From contig NZ_REFA01000002.1 in the NCBI RefSeq assembly GCF_003852705.1, positions 1-64,000 on the forward strand: DNA of 64,000 bases, read 5' to 3'. This document shows, piece after piece, positions 46,408 to 54,205 of this stretch. The notes under the pieces were generated by a model. That model was not told where the DNA came from and ran no database searches. It saw nothing but the letters and a program-made list of their open reading frames with translations. A program made the position numbers and the translations under genes. This DNA comes from Amniculibacterium aquaticum (GTDB lineage Bacteria; Bacteroidota; Bacteroidia; Flavobacteriales; Weeksellaceae). Each line of letters opens with the position of its first letter. Positions within the stretch are counted from its first letter, which is position 1.

Positions 46408-47436
46408 ATGCTTAAATCACTTTTCCACTGGAAAGTTTTCCTTAATATCATTATTGCAACTCTGGTTTTTTTAGGTTTGGTTTGGCTTACCTTTCGCTGG
46501 TTAGAGATCCATACCAATCACGGAAAAGAAGTGGAGGTGCCCAATGTTATGAATAAATCCGTGCACGAAGCCATTAAAATTTTAGACGACTCTGGCTTGG
46601 AATATGAGGTGGACAGCTTGCAGTATGATCCAAAATTCAAACCGTATCAGGTGCTTAAAATTTGGCCTTATCCGGGCTCTCATGTGAAAAATGGAAGAAC
46701 CATAGAAATTCGTGTAAACCCAAAAACTTGGGCTCCTGTCGCAGTTCCGGATATTTTGGATCGATACAAAGGTTTGGCATTTAGACAATTGGATCGTGTG
46801 GGGCTGAAGGTTGGAGATACGCTTTTTGAACCAAGCATACAAAGAGATGCCGTCATTAGAATGACTTACAACGGTCAGGATTTGAAACCGGGAACTTTAT
46901 TGCCTCGTTTTGCATCCATCAATTTGGTGATCGGAGCAGGACCCAAAAGAAACATTCCCGTTCCGAATTTGGTTGGCCTAACGGTAGCAGAAGCCAAGGC
47001 GGTCATCAAACAAAATTTATTCGAATTGGGATTGGTAGAGCATGAAGACGGTGGCAAAGACGATGGTGATATTGTCTATTACCAAGATCCTGGAGCAATG
47101 AGTACCAGGGATCAAGGAATGCAAATCGACTTGTGGGCCAGTAAAAAGACACCTGCTGAAATGCACAATAAAATTAAAGAACTGAATTCTATCTATAGAA
47201 TGAAAATAGATACGACATTGCCTCCGATTCGGTATGATGAGGTGATCGTAGCTCCAGAACCTAAGTCTGAGCCAACGCCAGAACCAAAGCCTGAGCCATC
47301 GGTTGCTAAACAAGAAACCAAAATAGAGCCTGCAAAACCGGTGTCAGCAAGTGCGCCATCAAAAGAAAAAACGCAAACTAAGGTGGAGGAGAAAAAGGTA
47401 GAAAAGCCAAAAGCTAAAAAGATTATCGTAGAGTAA
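46408..47436 (+). CDS. Membrane-anchored PASTA-domain protein without a kinase
   Basis: The 342-residue protein has one N-terminal transmembrane helix (VFLNIIIATLVFLGLVWLTF). Three PASTA-like units follow: EVPNVMNKSVHEAIKILDDSGLEYEV (~45-110), VPDILDRYKGLAFRQLDRVGLKVGD (~115-180) and IPVPNLVGLTVAEAKAVIKQNLFELGL (~190-250). The last ~75 residues are Pro/Glu/Lys-rich low complexity. PASTA domains bind peptidoglycan or muropeptides, usually on PBP2x or Ser/Thr kinases. Here there is no catalytic domain, so it may be a cell-wall sensor or scaffold. It is divergent from ddl and upstream of rluD. Confidence 0.88.
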   Translation: MLKSLFHWKVFLNIIIATLVFLGLVWLTFRWLEIHTNHGKEVEVPNVMNKSVHEAIKILDDSGLEYEVDSLQYDPKFKPYQVLKIWPYPGSHVKNGRTIEIRVNPKTWAPVAVPDILDRYKGLAFRQLDRVGLKVGDTLFEPSIQRDAVIRMTYNGQDLKPGTLLPRFASINLVIGAGPKRNIPVPNLVGLTVAEAKAVIKQNLFELGLVEHEDGGKDDGDIVYYQDPGAMSTRDQGMQIDLWASKKTPAEMHNKIKELNSIYRMKIDTTLPPIRYDEVIVAPEPKSEPTPEPKPEPSVAKQETKIEPAKPVSASAPSKEKTQTKVEEKKVEKPKAKKIIVE

Positions 47437-47449
47437 ATAATATAAAGCT

Positions 47450-47479
47450 ACGGCTTCAATGTTAAGTTGAAGCCGTTTT
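47450..47479 (+). terminator. Terminator of the PASTA gene
   Basis: ACGGCTTCAA (47450-47459) pairs with TTGAAGCCGT (47467-47476) and is followed by TTTAATTTT. The final bases belong to the -7 box of the next gene. Confidence 0.82.
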
Positions 47480-47486
47480 AATTTTG
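47479..47486 (+). promoter_or_regulatory. -7 box TAATTTTG for rluD, abutting the upstream terminator
   Basis: It ends 11 bases before the ATG at 47498. The preceding terminator supplies its first bases, so the two signals are fused. Confidence 0.5.
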
Positions 47487-47497
47487 AATAGAAAAAG

Positions 47498-48556
47498 ATG
47501 GAAGAAAATGAAGATTTTTTAGAAGAGAATTTTTCATTGGAAAATGCTGCTTTGGAAGACGAAAATACCGGACTCTTTGAGCATCTGAATATTGTTGTTG
47601 ATAAAAATACGGAACCCCAAAGGATTGATAAATTTTTATTAATTTACCGACAAAATTCGTCTAGAAATAAGATTTCACAAACCTGCAGAGCAGGAAATGT
47701 TGTGGTGAATGGCAATCCGGTAAAACAAAATTACCGTGTGAAACCTGGCGATCAAATTTCGGTTTTACTGGCACATCCACCACGAGAAAATGTCATCGTA
47801 CCTCAGGATATCCCTGTGAATATCGTTTATGAAGATGAGGACTTGGTAGTCGTCGATAAAGAACCGGGAATGGTAGTCCATCCTGGATTTGGAAATTGGG
47901 ACGGAACTTTGGTGAATGCATTGGCATTTCATTTTGAAAAAAATGGCGAAAAATCGGATCTGGATAGGGTAGGCTTGGTGCATCGAATTGATAAAGATAC
48001 CTCCGGACTTTTGGTAATTGCCAAAAACGAATATGCCTTGAGTTTTTTGGCCAAACAATTTTTTGATCGTACCACCAAAAGGCTCTATTGGGCTTTTGTT
48101 TGGGGCAATTTACAAGATGATGAAGGAGTCATTCGTGGACATATTGGGAGGCATCCCAAAAATAGAATGCAAATGTCGGTTTATGAAGACGGCAGCCAAG
48201 GAAAACATGCCGTTACCCATTTCAAAGTCTTAGAACGATTTCGGTACATGACTTGGGTGGAATGCAAATTGGAAACCGGTAGAACGCATCAGATTCGAGC
48301 GCATTTTCGTCACATTGGTCATACCTTGTTCAACGACGAGCGTTATGAAGGTCATGTGGCACTCCGTGGTGTGAATTTGCCTAAGTATAAGCAGTTTATA
48401 CAAAATATGTTCGAGGTATTGCCGAGACATGCCTTGCATGCTCATACTTTGGGTTTTGTACATCCAACCACCAAAAAAGAAATGTATTTTGAAAGCAAAA
48501 TGCCGGAGGATATGGAGAATGCCGTAAAAAAATGGAGAAAATATTTAGAAAATTAA
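47498..48556 (+). CDS. rluD: RluA-family pseudouridine synthase (RluD type)
   Basis: The 352-residue enzyme has an acidic N-terminal lead (~40 residues), an S4 RNA-binding domain (QRIDKFLLIYRQNSSRNKISQTCRAGNVVVNG...RVKPGDQISVLL) and the catalytic domain. The Asp nucleophile is in RVGLVHRIDKDTSGLLVIAKN near residue 170. The RTHQIRAHFRHIGH motif contacts RNA. The family modifies U1911, U1915 and U1917 in 23S rRNA helix 69. RluA, RluC and RluD subfamilies are hard to separate by eye. Confidence 0.93.
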   Translation: MEENEDFLEENFSLENAALEDENTGLFEHLNIVVDKNTEPQRIDKFLLIYRQNSSRNKISQTCRAGNVVVNGNPVKQNYRVKPGDQISVLLAHPPRENVIVPQDIPVNIVYEDEDLVVVDKEPGMVVHPGFGNWDGTLVNALAFHFEKNGEKSDLDRVGLVHRIDKDTSGLLVIAKNEYALSFLAKQFFDRTTKRLYWAFVWGNLQDDEGVIRGHIGRHPKNRMQMSVYEDGSQGKHAVTHFKVLERFRYMTWVECKLETGRTHQIRAHFRHIGHTLFNDERYEGHVALRGVNLPKYKQFIQNMFEVLPRHALHAHTLGFVHPTTKKEMYFESKMPEDMENAVKKWRKYLEN

Positions 48557-48576
48557 ATTTATATCAAGTTTTTGTT

Positions 48577-48584
48577 TATATTTG
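48577..48584 (+). promoter_or_regulatory. -7 box TATATTTG for sprF
   Basis: It is an exact match 23 bases before the ATG at 48608. It would start a separate transcript after rluD. Confidence 0.45.
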
Positions 48585-48607
48585 TTGAATTGAAATTCAG
48601 ATTTGTT

Positions 48608-49558
48608 ATGAAAAAACTATATGCTATCGTATGTTTAGCCTTCATGTCGGGGGCCTATCAAGCTCAAGAAACATTGCCCTACTATCAACAATATCTTTTG
48701 GACGGTGATTTCTTGTTCAACCCCGCACAATACGGTAAGACAGATGACATTCATGTAAACTTAAATTACCAAAAACAATTCTCAAAGTTTGATGACTCCC
48801 CAAATGTGCAATCCGTGGGGGTTCATGCAAATATCTATGATAGATTAGGTGCCGGTATTTCCATTTTTAGAGATGCGAATGGACCTATTTCTTCGGGTGG
48901 ACTGACAGCAGGTTTGTCTTATTTTATTCCGATTTCAGATGAAGGAGAAAGAAAAGATCAATTCTCATTCGGTACAAGTGTTTCTGCATATAATATGAAT
49001 TTTGATTACACAAAAATCAATGTAGAAAACCAAAACGACCAATTGTTGCAAGGAGATGGCAGCAACATCTTCATGGTTTATGCCAATTTAGGTTTAGCAG
49101 CTTCTTATAGAAATTTATTCGGAGGTGTTTCCGTGAATGACATTGCTCTTTCCAACGATCAATCCATCGTTAATGGTATTGAACCTTCACCAATCAAGAT
49201 TTTCTTAAACTTAGGATACGATTGGCATTTTGCGGATAACATGTATGTGACTCCACAAGCGATGATTAACCTGAATACCAACTCTTCCAGAACAATGGAT
49301 GCCAGCTTGTTGGGTACATTCTATAACGACAATACTTCATTTTCTGCAGGTGCAAGTTTTAGATATGTTCAAAACAGATACGACAACCAATCTCTTGAGA
49401 TTTCACCGGTTATTAAAGCAAAATTCAACAAGTTTGTTTTCGGTGCTACTTACAACATCGGATTGTCAGATATTCAAAAATACGGTGGCAACAGCTTTAT
49501 GTTAGGCGTTGGTTACAACTTCGAGAATGTTTTGAACAGAAGAGGTTTCAGATACTAA
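48608..49558 (+). CDS. PorP/SprF-family type IX secretion system membrane protein
   Basis: The 316-residue protein has a signal peptide (MKKLYAIVCLAFMSGAYQAQ) and the defining start ETLPYYQQYLLDGDFLFNPAQYGKTD. The barrel pattern then runs through YNMNFDYTKINVENQNDQLL to a terminal LNRRGFRY. SprF/PorP proteins attach secreted adhesins such as SprB to the gliding or T9SS machinery. Flavobacteria carry several copies, each usually paired with a large surface protein. No such partner lies in this window. The first 12 codons of the longer frame precede the signal peptide and are discounted. Confidence 0.92.
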   Translation: MKKLYAIVCLAFMSGAYQAQETLPYYQQYLLDGDFLFNPAQYGKTDDIHVNLNYQKQFSKFDDSPNVQSVGVHANIYDRLGAGISIFRDANGPISSGGLTAGLSYFIPISDEGERKDQFSFGTSVSAYNMNFDYTKINVENQNDQLLQGDGSNIFMVYANLGLAASYRNLFGGVSVNDIALSNDQSIVNGIEPSPIKIFLNLGYDWHFADNMYVTPQAMINLNTNSSRTMDASLLGTFYNDNTSFSAGASFRYVQNRYDNQSLEISPVIKAKFNKFVFGATYNIGLSDIQKYGGNSFMLGVGYNFENVLNRRGFRY

Positions 49559-49570
49559 GAAAAAAATCAA

Positions 49571-49604
49571 TAATTTTGAGCTCCGAAATATTCGGAGCTT
49601 TTTT
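49571..49604 (+). terminator. Terminator of sprF fused to the promoter and leader of hemW
   Basis: AGCTCCGAA (49579-49587) and TTCGGAGCT (49591-49599) with TTTTTT form a terminator whose T tract ends directly at the hemW ATG (49605). A -7 box TAATTTTG (49571-49578) abuts the left arm. A transcript from it would begin inside the left arm, so hemW mRNA could not form the full hairpin. Confidence 0.75.
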
Positions 49605-50732
49605 ATGATATACATTCACATTCCTTATTGCAAACAGAAATGCAGTTATTGCAATTTCCATTTTTCAACCTCAATTCACTCCAAGGACGATTTTCTATTG
49701 GCGCTCCATAAAGAAATCGATCTTCGCGAGAAAGAGTTGGAGAGTAAACGGTTAAAGACTTTGTATTTTGGTGGCGGTACACCTTCTCTTTTGTCGGTGG
49801 ATGAAATAAAAAGAATCTTGGAAAAAATTCAAAAATATTTTGATTTTGACTCCAATATCGAGATTACTTTAGAAGCCAATCCGGATGATCTAACAGCAAA
49901 ATATGTGAAAGAACTTAGTACTTCAGGAATTAACCGATTGTCGGTTGGTGTGCAAAGTTTTTTTGATGAAGATTTGAAACTGATGAATCGTGCTCATAAT
50001 GCTTCAGAAGCCGATTCGGCCATCAAAAGAGCTCAGGATATTGGGTTGGAAAACATCAGCATCGACCTTATTTATGGCAGTCCAACTTCCAATTTAGAAA
50101 TGTGGAAGGAAAATCTTAATAAAACCATTGTACTTCAGGTGCCTCATGTTTCGTCCTATGCACTGACCGTTGAACCTAAAACCGCTTTGAACCAATGGAT
50201 AAAAAGTGGAAAAATATCGTCTCCCAACGAGTCGCATCAAAATGAAGAATTTTATTGGATGGTCGATTTTTTGAAAAATCAAGGTTTTGAACATTATGAA
50301 ATTTCTAATTTTGCCAAACCTGGATTCCATTCCAAGCACAATGCGGCGTATTGGAAGTACCAACCCTATTTAGGACTCGGACCGTCTGCGCATTCTTACG
50401 ATGGCCGTAATACCAGAAGTTGGAATGTATCCAATAACATCCATTACATCCGAGATCTGAACCAAGAAAAATTACCGAAAGAAGAAGAAACGCTTTCGGA
50501 CTACGACCGATACAACGAAGCCTTGATGATAGGTCTAAGAACGAGTTGGGGACTCAGCTTGAATTGGATGAAATCCAATTTTTCCGATAAGTTTATGGAG
50601 CATTTGGAGCAATCCATTCAACCCAAAATGGATCAAGGAATTTTGGAAATAGAAAATGGATATCTAAAAATCCCAGAAAAGCATTGGTTCATGGCCGATG
50701 GTATTGCTTCGGATCTGTTTTTGTTGGAATAA
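49605..50732 (+). CDS. hemW: Radical SAM heme chaperone HemW
   Basis: The 375-residue protein has the SAM-cluster motif C-x3-C-x2-C in MIYIHIPYCKQKCSYCNF at the N-terminus. Other landmarks are GGGTPSLLSVDEI, ITLEANPDDLTAKYVKEL, NRLSVGVQSFFDEDLKLMNRAHN and SIDLIYGSPTSNLEMWKENL, with LGLGPSAHSYDGRNTRSWN later. HemW, once confused with oxygen-independent coproporphyrinogen oxidase, delivers heme to membrane proteins. Length and motif fit HemW rather than HemN. The start codon abuts the upstream hairpin. Confidence 0.93.
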   Translation: MIYIHIPYCKQKCSYCNFHFSTSIHSKDDFLLALHKEIDLREKELESKRLKTLYFGGGTPSLLSVDEIKRILEKIQKYFDFDSNIEITLEANPDDLTAKYVKELSTSGINRLSVGVQSFFDEDLKLMNRAHNASEADSAIKRAQDIGLENISIDLIYGSPTSNLEMWKENLNKTIVLQVPHVSSYALTVEPKTALNQWIKSGKISSPNESHQNEEFYWMVDFLKNQGFEHYEISNFAKPGFHSKHNAAYWKYQPYLGLGPSAHSYDGRNTRSWNVSNNIHYIRDLNQEKLPKEEETLSDYDRYNEALMIGLRTSWGLSLNWMKSNFSDKFMEHLEQSIQPKMDQGILEIENGYLKIPEKHWFMADGIASDLFLLE

Positions 50733-50749
50733 TTTTCTACACTTTTGAA

Positions 50750-50778
50750 TTTGAATCGACCTTAATTCATTAATTTTG
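50750..50778 (+). promoter_or_regulatory. Promoter of murI
   Basis: A TTTG at 50750-50753 and TAATTTTG at 50771-50778 are 17 bases apart. The -7 box overlaps the first possible TTG start at 50776, which rules that start out and favours the TTG at 50794. Confidence 0.6.
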
Positions 50779-50793
50779 CACAAAATTTTCATT

Positions 50794-51624
50794 TTGAAAA
50801 AAAATACCAAAGATTACAGCCATCTTTCCGCACAGCAACCCATCGGGATTTTTGATTCCGGTGTTGGTGGACTTACCGTAGCCAAAGAAATAAAACGATT
50901 ATTACCGAACGAAAACTTTATTTACTACGGCGATACCAAGCATTTGCCGTATGGAGAGAAATCCAAAGAAGCCATTGTGGGGTATGTAACCAAGATCACC
51001 AATTTCTTACTCGAAAATAATTGTAAGGCCATTGTGATTGCTTGTAATTCGGCAACGGCAAATGCTTTGAAAGAGGTTTTGGATTTGGTAGTCGATAAAG
51101 TACCTGTTATTGATGTCATCAATCCTGTTGCTGAAAAAGTAGCTTTCGAGTTGCATAACAATATTGGAGTTATTGCCACCAAAGCAACCGTAAATACGGG
51201 CTTGTACAAGAAAACCATTCGTAAACACAACAAGTTTATAAAAGTGGACGAGCTTGCAACTCCGCTTCTTGTCCCTGCGATCGAAGAAGGATTCAGAAAT
51301 CATCCGATAACTCATGCTATTATTTATAATTATCTTAGTAGCAGTAAGTTGAAAGATATTGAGACGCTAATTTTGGGTTGCACCCACTATCCGTTGTTGT
51401 TGGATGAAATAAAACAATTCTACGGAAATAGAGTTCGTGTTATTGATTCTCCAAATATTGTTGCTAACGAATTAAAGCAGATTTTAGAGAAAAACAATCT
51501 TCTAAATTCTAGAAATAACCAACCGGAATATCAGTTTTATCTGTCGGATCTGACCAAGAATTTTGAAAAAATTTCTAAGAAAATATTTGGAAATTCCATA
51601 CAGTTGGTTCATAAATTATTGTAG
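50794..51624 (+). CDS. murI: Glutamate racemase, TTG start
   Basis: The 276-residue enzyme interconverts L- and D-glutamate for peptidoglycan. Both catalytic Cys contexts are present: VIACNSATANALKEV and LGCTHYPLLLDEI. The start region is QPIGIFDSGVGGLTVAKEI. No ATG exists before the conserved part. The homologous start in flavobacteria is usually a short Lys-rich lead before DYSHL, matched here by a TTG at 50794 (MKKNTKDYSHL). A longer reading from TTG at 50776 would begin inside the promoter. Confidence 0.94.
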   Translation: MKKNTKDYSHLSAQQPIGIFDSGVGGLTVAKEIKRLLPNENFIYYGDTKHLPYGEKSKEAIVGYVTKITNFLLENNCKAIVIACNSATANALKEVLDLVVDKVPVIDVINPVAEKVAFELHNNIGVIATKATVNTGLYKKTIRKHNKFIKVDELATPLLVPAIEEGFRNHPITHAIIYNYLSSSKLKDIETLILGCTHYPLLLDEIKQFYGNRVRVIDSPNIVANELKQILEKNNLLNSRNNQPEYQFYLSDLTKNFEKISKKIFGNSIQLVHKLL

Positions 51625-51643
51625 TAACAAACTGTAATTCAAT

Positions 51644-51681
51644 AAAATACTCCTCAGATTTTCTCTAAGGAGTATTTTTTA
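51644..51681. terminator. Terminator between murI and the DUF5606 gene
   Basis: AAAATACTCCT (51644-51654) pairs with AGGAGTATTTT (51668-51678), with further partial pairing inside, and is followed by TT. It lies between convergent genes. Confidence 0.85.
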
Positions 51682-51700
51682 TACGGTAATCTATTGGAGA

Positions 51701-52249
51701 TTAATTTTCTTTTTTTACAGCTTTTTTAGCTTTAGCTTTAGGAGCTGCTTCTTCTTTTTCAGCTTTAGGTGCAGCTGCTTTTTTAGTTGTTTTCTTAGCC
51801 GGTTCTTCAGCAACAACCTCAGCTTCAGTAACGGTTTCTTTTACTTCTTCCGCTTTTACAAAGCTTTCCGGAGTGATGTATCCTGCTTTTTGAAGTAGGT
51901 TGTACCATTGTGCCAATTTTTTGATATCCGAAATGTACACTCTTTCTGTATCGTAGTTAGGCAACGCTTTTTCCATGAAATCCTTTAAATCAGCATCTTT
52001 CGATTTGTGGGGAATGGTTTCTTTGAAATCTGTTACTTTTGCAATGTTTTCGAATACTTCGAACAAAGGAACTTCTTTCTCGAAAGTGAACATGGCGATA
52101 TTATCCAACAAACTCACTTGTGAAGAGTTTCCGATACTTACTTTTTTTCTAGTTGTAATGTCTTCAATAATGAATCCGTTTCTTACTTGAGAAACAAGTT
52201 TGAAAAGCCCTGGTTTACCAGAAATTGAAATGATTTTCTCTAACTGCAT
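51701..52249 (-). CDS. DUF5606 protein with a Lys/Ala-rich, histone-H1-like tail
   Basis: The 182-residue protein has a conserved domain of about 130 residues (LEKIISISGKPGLFKLVSQVRNGFIIEDITTRKK, then SLLDNIAMFTFEKEVPLFEVFENIAKV and ERVYISDIKKLAQWYNLLQKAGYITPE) matching DUF5606 of Bacteroidota. The last ~45 residues are built from Lys, Ala, Glu and Pro (EEPAKKTTKKAAAPKAEKEE and onward), reminiscent of H1-like DNA- or RNA-binding tails. The function is unknown. It lies 36 bases after the peptide deformylase gene on the same strand. Confidence 0.85.
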   Translation of the reverse strand: MQLEKIISISGKPGLFKLVSQVRNGFIIEDITTRKKVSIGNSSQVSLLDNIAMFTFEKEVPLFEVFENIAKVTDFKETIPHKSKDADLKDFMEKALPNYDTERVYISDIKKLAQWYNLLQKAGYITPESFVKAEEVKETVTEAEVVAEEPAKKTTKKAAAPKAEKEEAAPKAKAKKAVKKEN

Positions 52250-52285
52250 AATGCTTTATTTTTTGTAATATTTTATTAATTATAA

Positions 52286-52858
52286 TTATTTGGGGAATCT
52301 CATTTTGTACGATACTCCAACTTCCCCTTGTGTTATTTTGCTAAGTTTTCCTTTTACCAATTTCTTTTTCAGAGGAGAAAGATGATCGGTAAAAAGCACT
52401 CCTTCGATGTGGTCGTATTCATGTTGAATAACACGGGCACGAATATCCGAATAAGTTTCGGTTTTTTTAACGAAATTTTCGTCATAATATTCTATCACGA
52501 TGGTTTCTTTTCTCTTGACATCTTCACGAACATCAGGAATAGAAAGACAACCTTCATTAAACTTCCATTCTTCGCCGCTTTCTTCTAAGATTTGAGCATT
52601 GATGAAAACCTTTCTAAAAGATTTCAACTCTTCGGCAATATCGGCATAATCTTCATCTTCCGCCAATGGAGAGACATCTACGATAAACAAACGAATGTCT
52701 AAGCCAACTTGTGGCGCTGCCAATCCAATGCCGTTGGCACCGTACATGGTCTCGTACATGCTGTCTATCAAAGCGTTCAGTTCGGGATAGTCGGCGTCTA
52801 TGTTGTGGCATATTTTTCTTAAAACCGGATCCCCAAAGGCTCTTACTGGTAATATCAT
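52286..52858 (-). CDS. def: Peptide deformylase
   Basis: The 190-residue metalloenzyme removes the formyl group from nascent chains. All three motifs are present: GIGLAAPQVG (motif I), EGCLSIPDV (II, metal Cys) and QHEYDHIEGVLF (III, metal His and Glu). The N-terminus MILPVRAFGDPVLRKI is typical. It overlaps ruvX by four bases (ATGA type), so the pair is translationally coupled. Confidence 0.97.
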   Translation of the reverse strand: MILPVRAFGDPVLRKICHNIDADYPELNALIDSMYETMYGANGIGLAAPQVGLDIRLFIVDVSPLAEDEDYADIAEELKSFRKVFINAQILEESGEEWKFNEGCLSIPDVREDVKRKETIVIEYYDENFVKKTETYSDIRARVIQHEYDHIEGVLFTDHLSPLKKKLVKGKLSKITQGEVGVSYKMRFPK

Positions 52859-53271
52859 CTTGTTCTAACTTCTAAAAAATTTTGTAAAATTATTGTAGCA
52901 CTCATTTTATCAATCAGTCCTTTATCTTGTCTGGCTTTCTTATTCTTTCCGCTCTGGCTTATGAAAAATGAAGCCATCTTAGAGGTGAATCTTTCGTCCA
53001 TCCTTTCTATTTTTATTTCTGGAAATTCCATCGAGAATTTATTAATGAATTCTAAAATGTCATTTTCTACCTCCGACATATTTCCTTTTAAATCTACTGG
53101 TTGGCCAACCACCAAAATATCGATCGTATTTTGGCTGTAGTACTTTTTAAAAAAGTCCATCAAGCCTTGTGTGGCAACGGTTTCTAATCCGCTGGCAATC
53201 ATTTGCAAATCATCCGTTGCTGCAAGACCACATCTCGCTTTTCCGTAGTCCAGTGCTAATATTTGTCCCAT
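52855..53271 (-). CDS. ruvX: Holliday junction resolvase-like protein RuvX (YqgF)
   Basis: The 138-residue RNase H-fold protein starts MGQILALDYGKARCGLAATD (catalytic Asp in the first strand). It has ILVVGQPVDLKGNMSEVENDI and ends with the acidic helix RFTSKMASFFISQ...DKGLIDKMSATIILQNFL. YqgF processes pre-16S rRNA and has been proposed as a resolvase. The def gene follows with a four-base overlap. Confidence 0.95.
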   Translation of the reverse strand: MGQILALDYGKARCGLAATDDLQMIASGLETVATQGLMDFFKKYYSQNTIDILVVGQPVDLKGNMSEVENDILEFINKFSMEFPEIKIERMDERFTSKMASFFISQSGKNKKARQDKGLIDKMSATIILQNFLEVRTR

Positions 53272-53278
53272 AGATTTG

Positions 53279-53286
53279 CAAATGTA
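53279..53286 (-). promoter_or_regulatory. -7 box TACATTTG seven bases before the ruvX start
   Basis: The minus strand reads TACATTTGCAAATCTATG, with the ATG last, so the transcript leader would be at most a few bases. Confidence 0.45.
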
Positions 53287-53376
53287 CTAAATTTTAAAAA
53301 ATATGGAGTGCATGATTTATTTTAGTCCGCATTTCGAAAATTATTTTTAATTTAGTTTATTCTAAAATACCATGAT

Positions 53377-53853
53377 ATGAAAAAGCTAATTCTCGTTCGG
53401 CATGCAAAAAGCGATTGGCCCGAAAATACTGAAGATATCGATAGACCTTTAGCTGAATCCGGAGTAGATGAGGCTCAAAAAATGTCGGAATTTTTAAAAA
53501 CTCGAGGATTAGAATTTGATAAATTAATATCCAGCCCCGCAAAAAGGGCTCTGAAGACTTGTGAAATTTTCAACGAAATTTTCGAAACAGACTCAACAAT
53601 TAATTCAAAACTTTACAATCCTTCAGAAAATAATTTCCTGTCTGTGATCTACGATTTGGACGATAGCGATACTTCCATCGCCATGTTTTCGCATAACAAC
53701 GGGATTTCTAATTTTGCCAATTACCTTACCGAAGGACTCTTTCATTTCCCAACCTGTGGTGTTGCAGGCTTCGAAATCAATTGCAACAAGTGGTCGGATT
53801 TTGATGCAGCAGACAAAAAAATGATCTTCTTCTACGAACCTCAAAATATTTAA
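53377..53853 (+). CDS. SixA-type histidine phosphatase
   Basis: The 158-residue protein has the phosphohistidine motif LILVRHAKSDWPENT at the start, KLISSPAKRALKTCEIF with the second Arg, and the late MFSHNNGISNFANYL with the catalytic His. SixA dephosphorylates His in phosphotransfer proteins in E. coli. The target here is unknown. The thioredoxin gene follows after 10 bases. Confidence 0.9.
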   Translation: MKKLILVRHAKSDWPENTEDIDRPLAESGVDEAQKMSEFLKTRGLEFDKLISSPAKRALKTCEIFNEIFETDSTINSKLYNPSENNFLSVIYDLDDSDTSIAMFSHNNGISNFANYLTEGLFHFPTCGVAGFEINCNKWSDFDAADKKMIFFYEPQNI

Positions 53854-53863
53854 TTTTTTTGGG

Positions 53864-54154
53864 ATGATGCATTCCTCTTCTTTACCGGCACTTGTCAAGT
53901 TCCATTCCAAAACCTGTGGTTCTTGCCAAACCATGGAAAATATCATCAAAGAATTAAAGTTAAAATTCGGTAACAGCATCAACTTTATTTCCATTGATGT
54001 AGATGAGCATCTTCCCATTGCCGAATATTTTGATGTGAAGTCGGTACCCACTTTTATTCTTATAAATAATGAAGTTCAGATTTGGCGAAAATCCGGACTG
54101 ATTTCTAAAAAAGAATTTTCAGATCTGCTAAAGCAGCAACTCGATTTGTTGTAA
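53864..54154 (+). CDS. Small cytoplasmic thioredoxin-like protein (CGSC)
   Basis: The 96-residue product is a minimal thioredoxin fold: LVKFHSKTCGSCQTMENIIKELK with active site C-G-S-C, FISIDVDEHLPIAEYFDVKSVPTFILINN with the cis-proline, and a C-terminal helix. The absent Trp before the CxxC (T in its place) and Gly-Ser between the Cys differ from classical Trx, so its redox potential and partners probably differ. Two adjacent ATGs (53864 and 53867) are possible starts. It is in an operon with sixA. Confidence 0.88.
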   Translation: MMHSSSLPALVKFHSKTCGSCQTMENIIKELKLKFGNSINFISIDVDEHLPIAEYFDVKSVPTFILINNEVQIWRKSGLISKKEFSDLLKQQLDLL

Positions 54155-54179
54155 AAATATTTTGAACTTGTATTTTGTA

Positions 54180-54187
54180 TAATTTTG
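54180..54187 (+). promoter_or_regulatory. -7 box TAATTTTG for yfcE
   Basis: It lies 18 bases before the chosen ATG at 54206 and overlaps the longer alternative start, supporting the shorter one. Confidence 0.45.
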
Positions 54188-54205
54188 GTTAATTTTACCC
54201 CCATC

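Noticed and set aside
53864-54154. CGSC thioredoxin as a glutaredoxin or arsenate reductase
   Set aside because: The cis-proline strand SVPTFILINN and overall length are those of thioredoxins.
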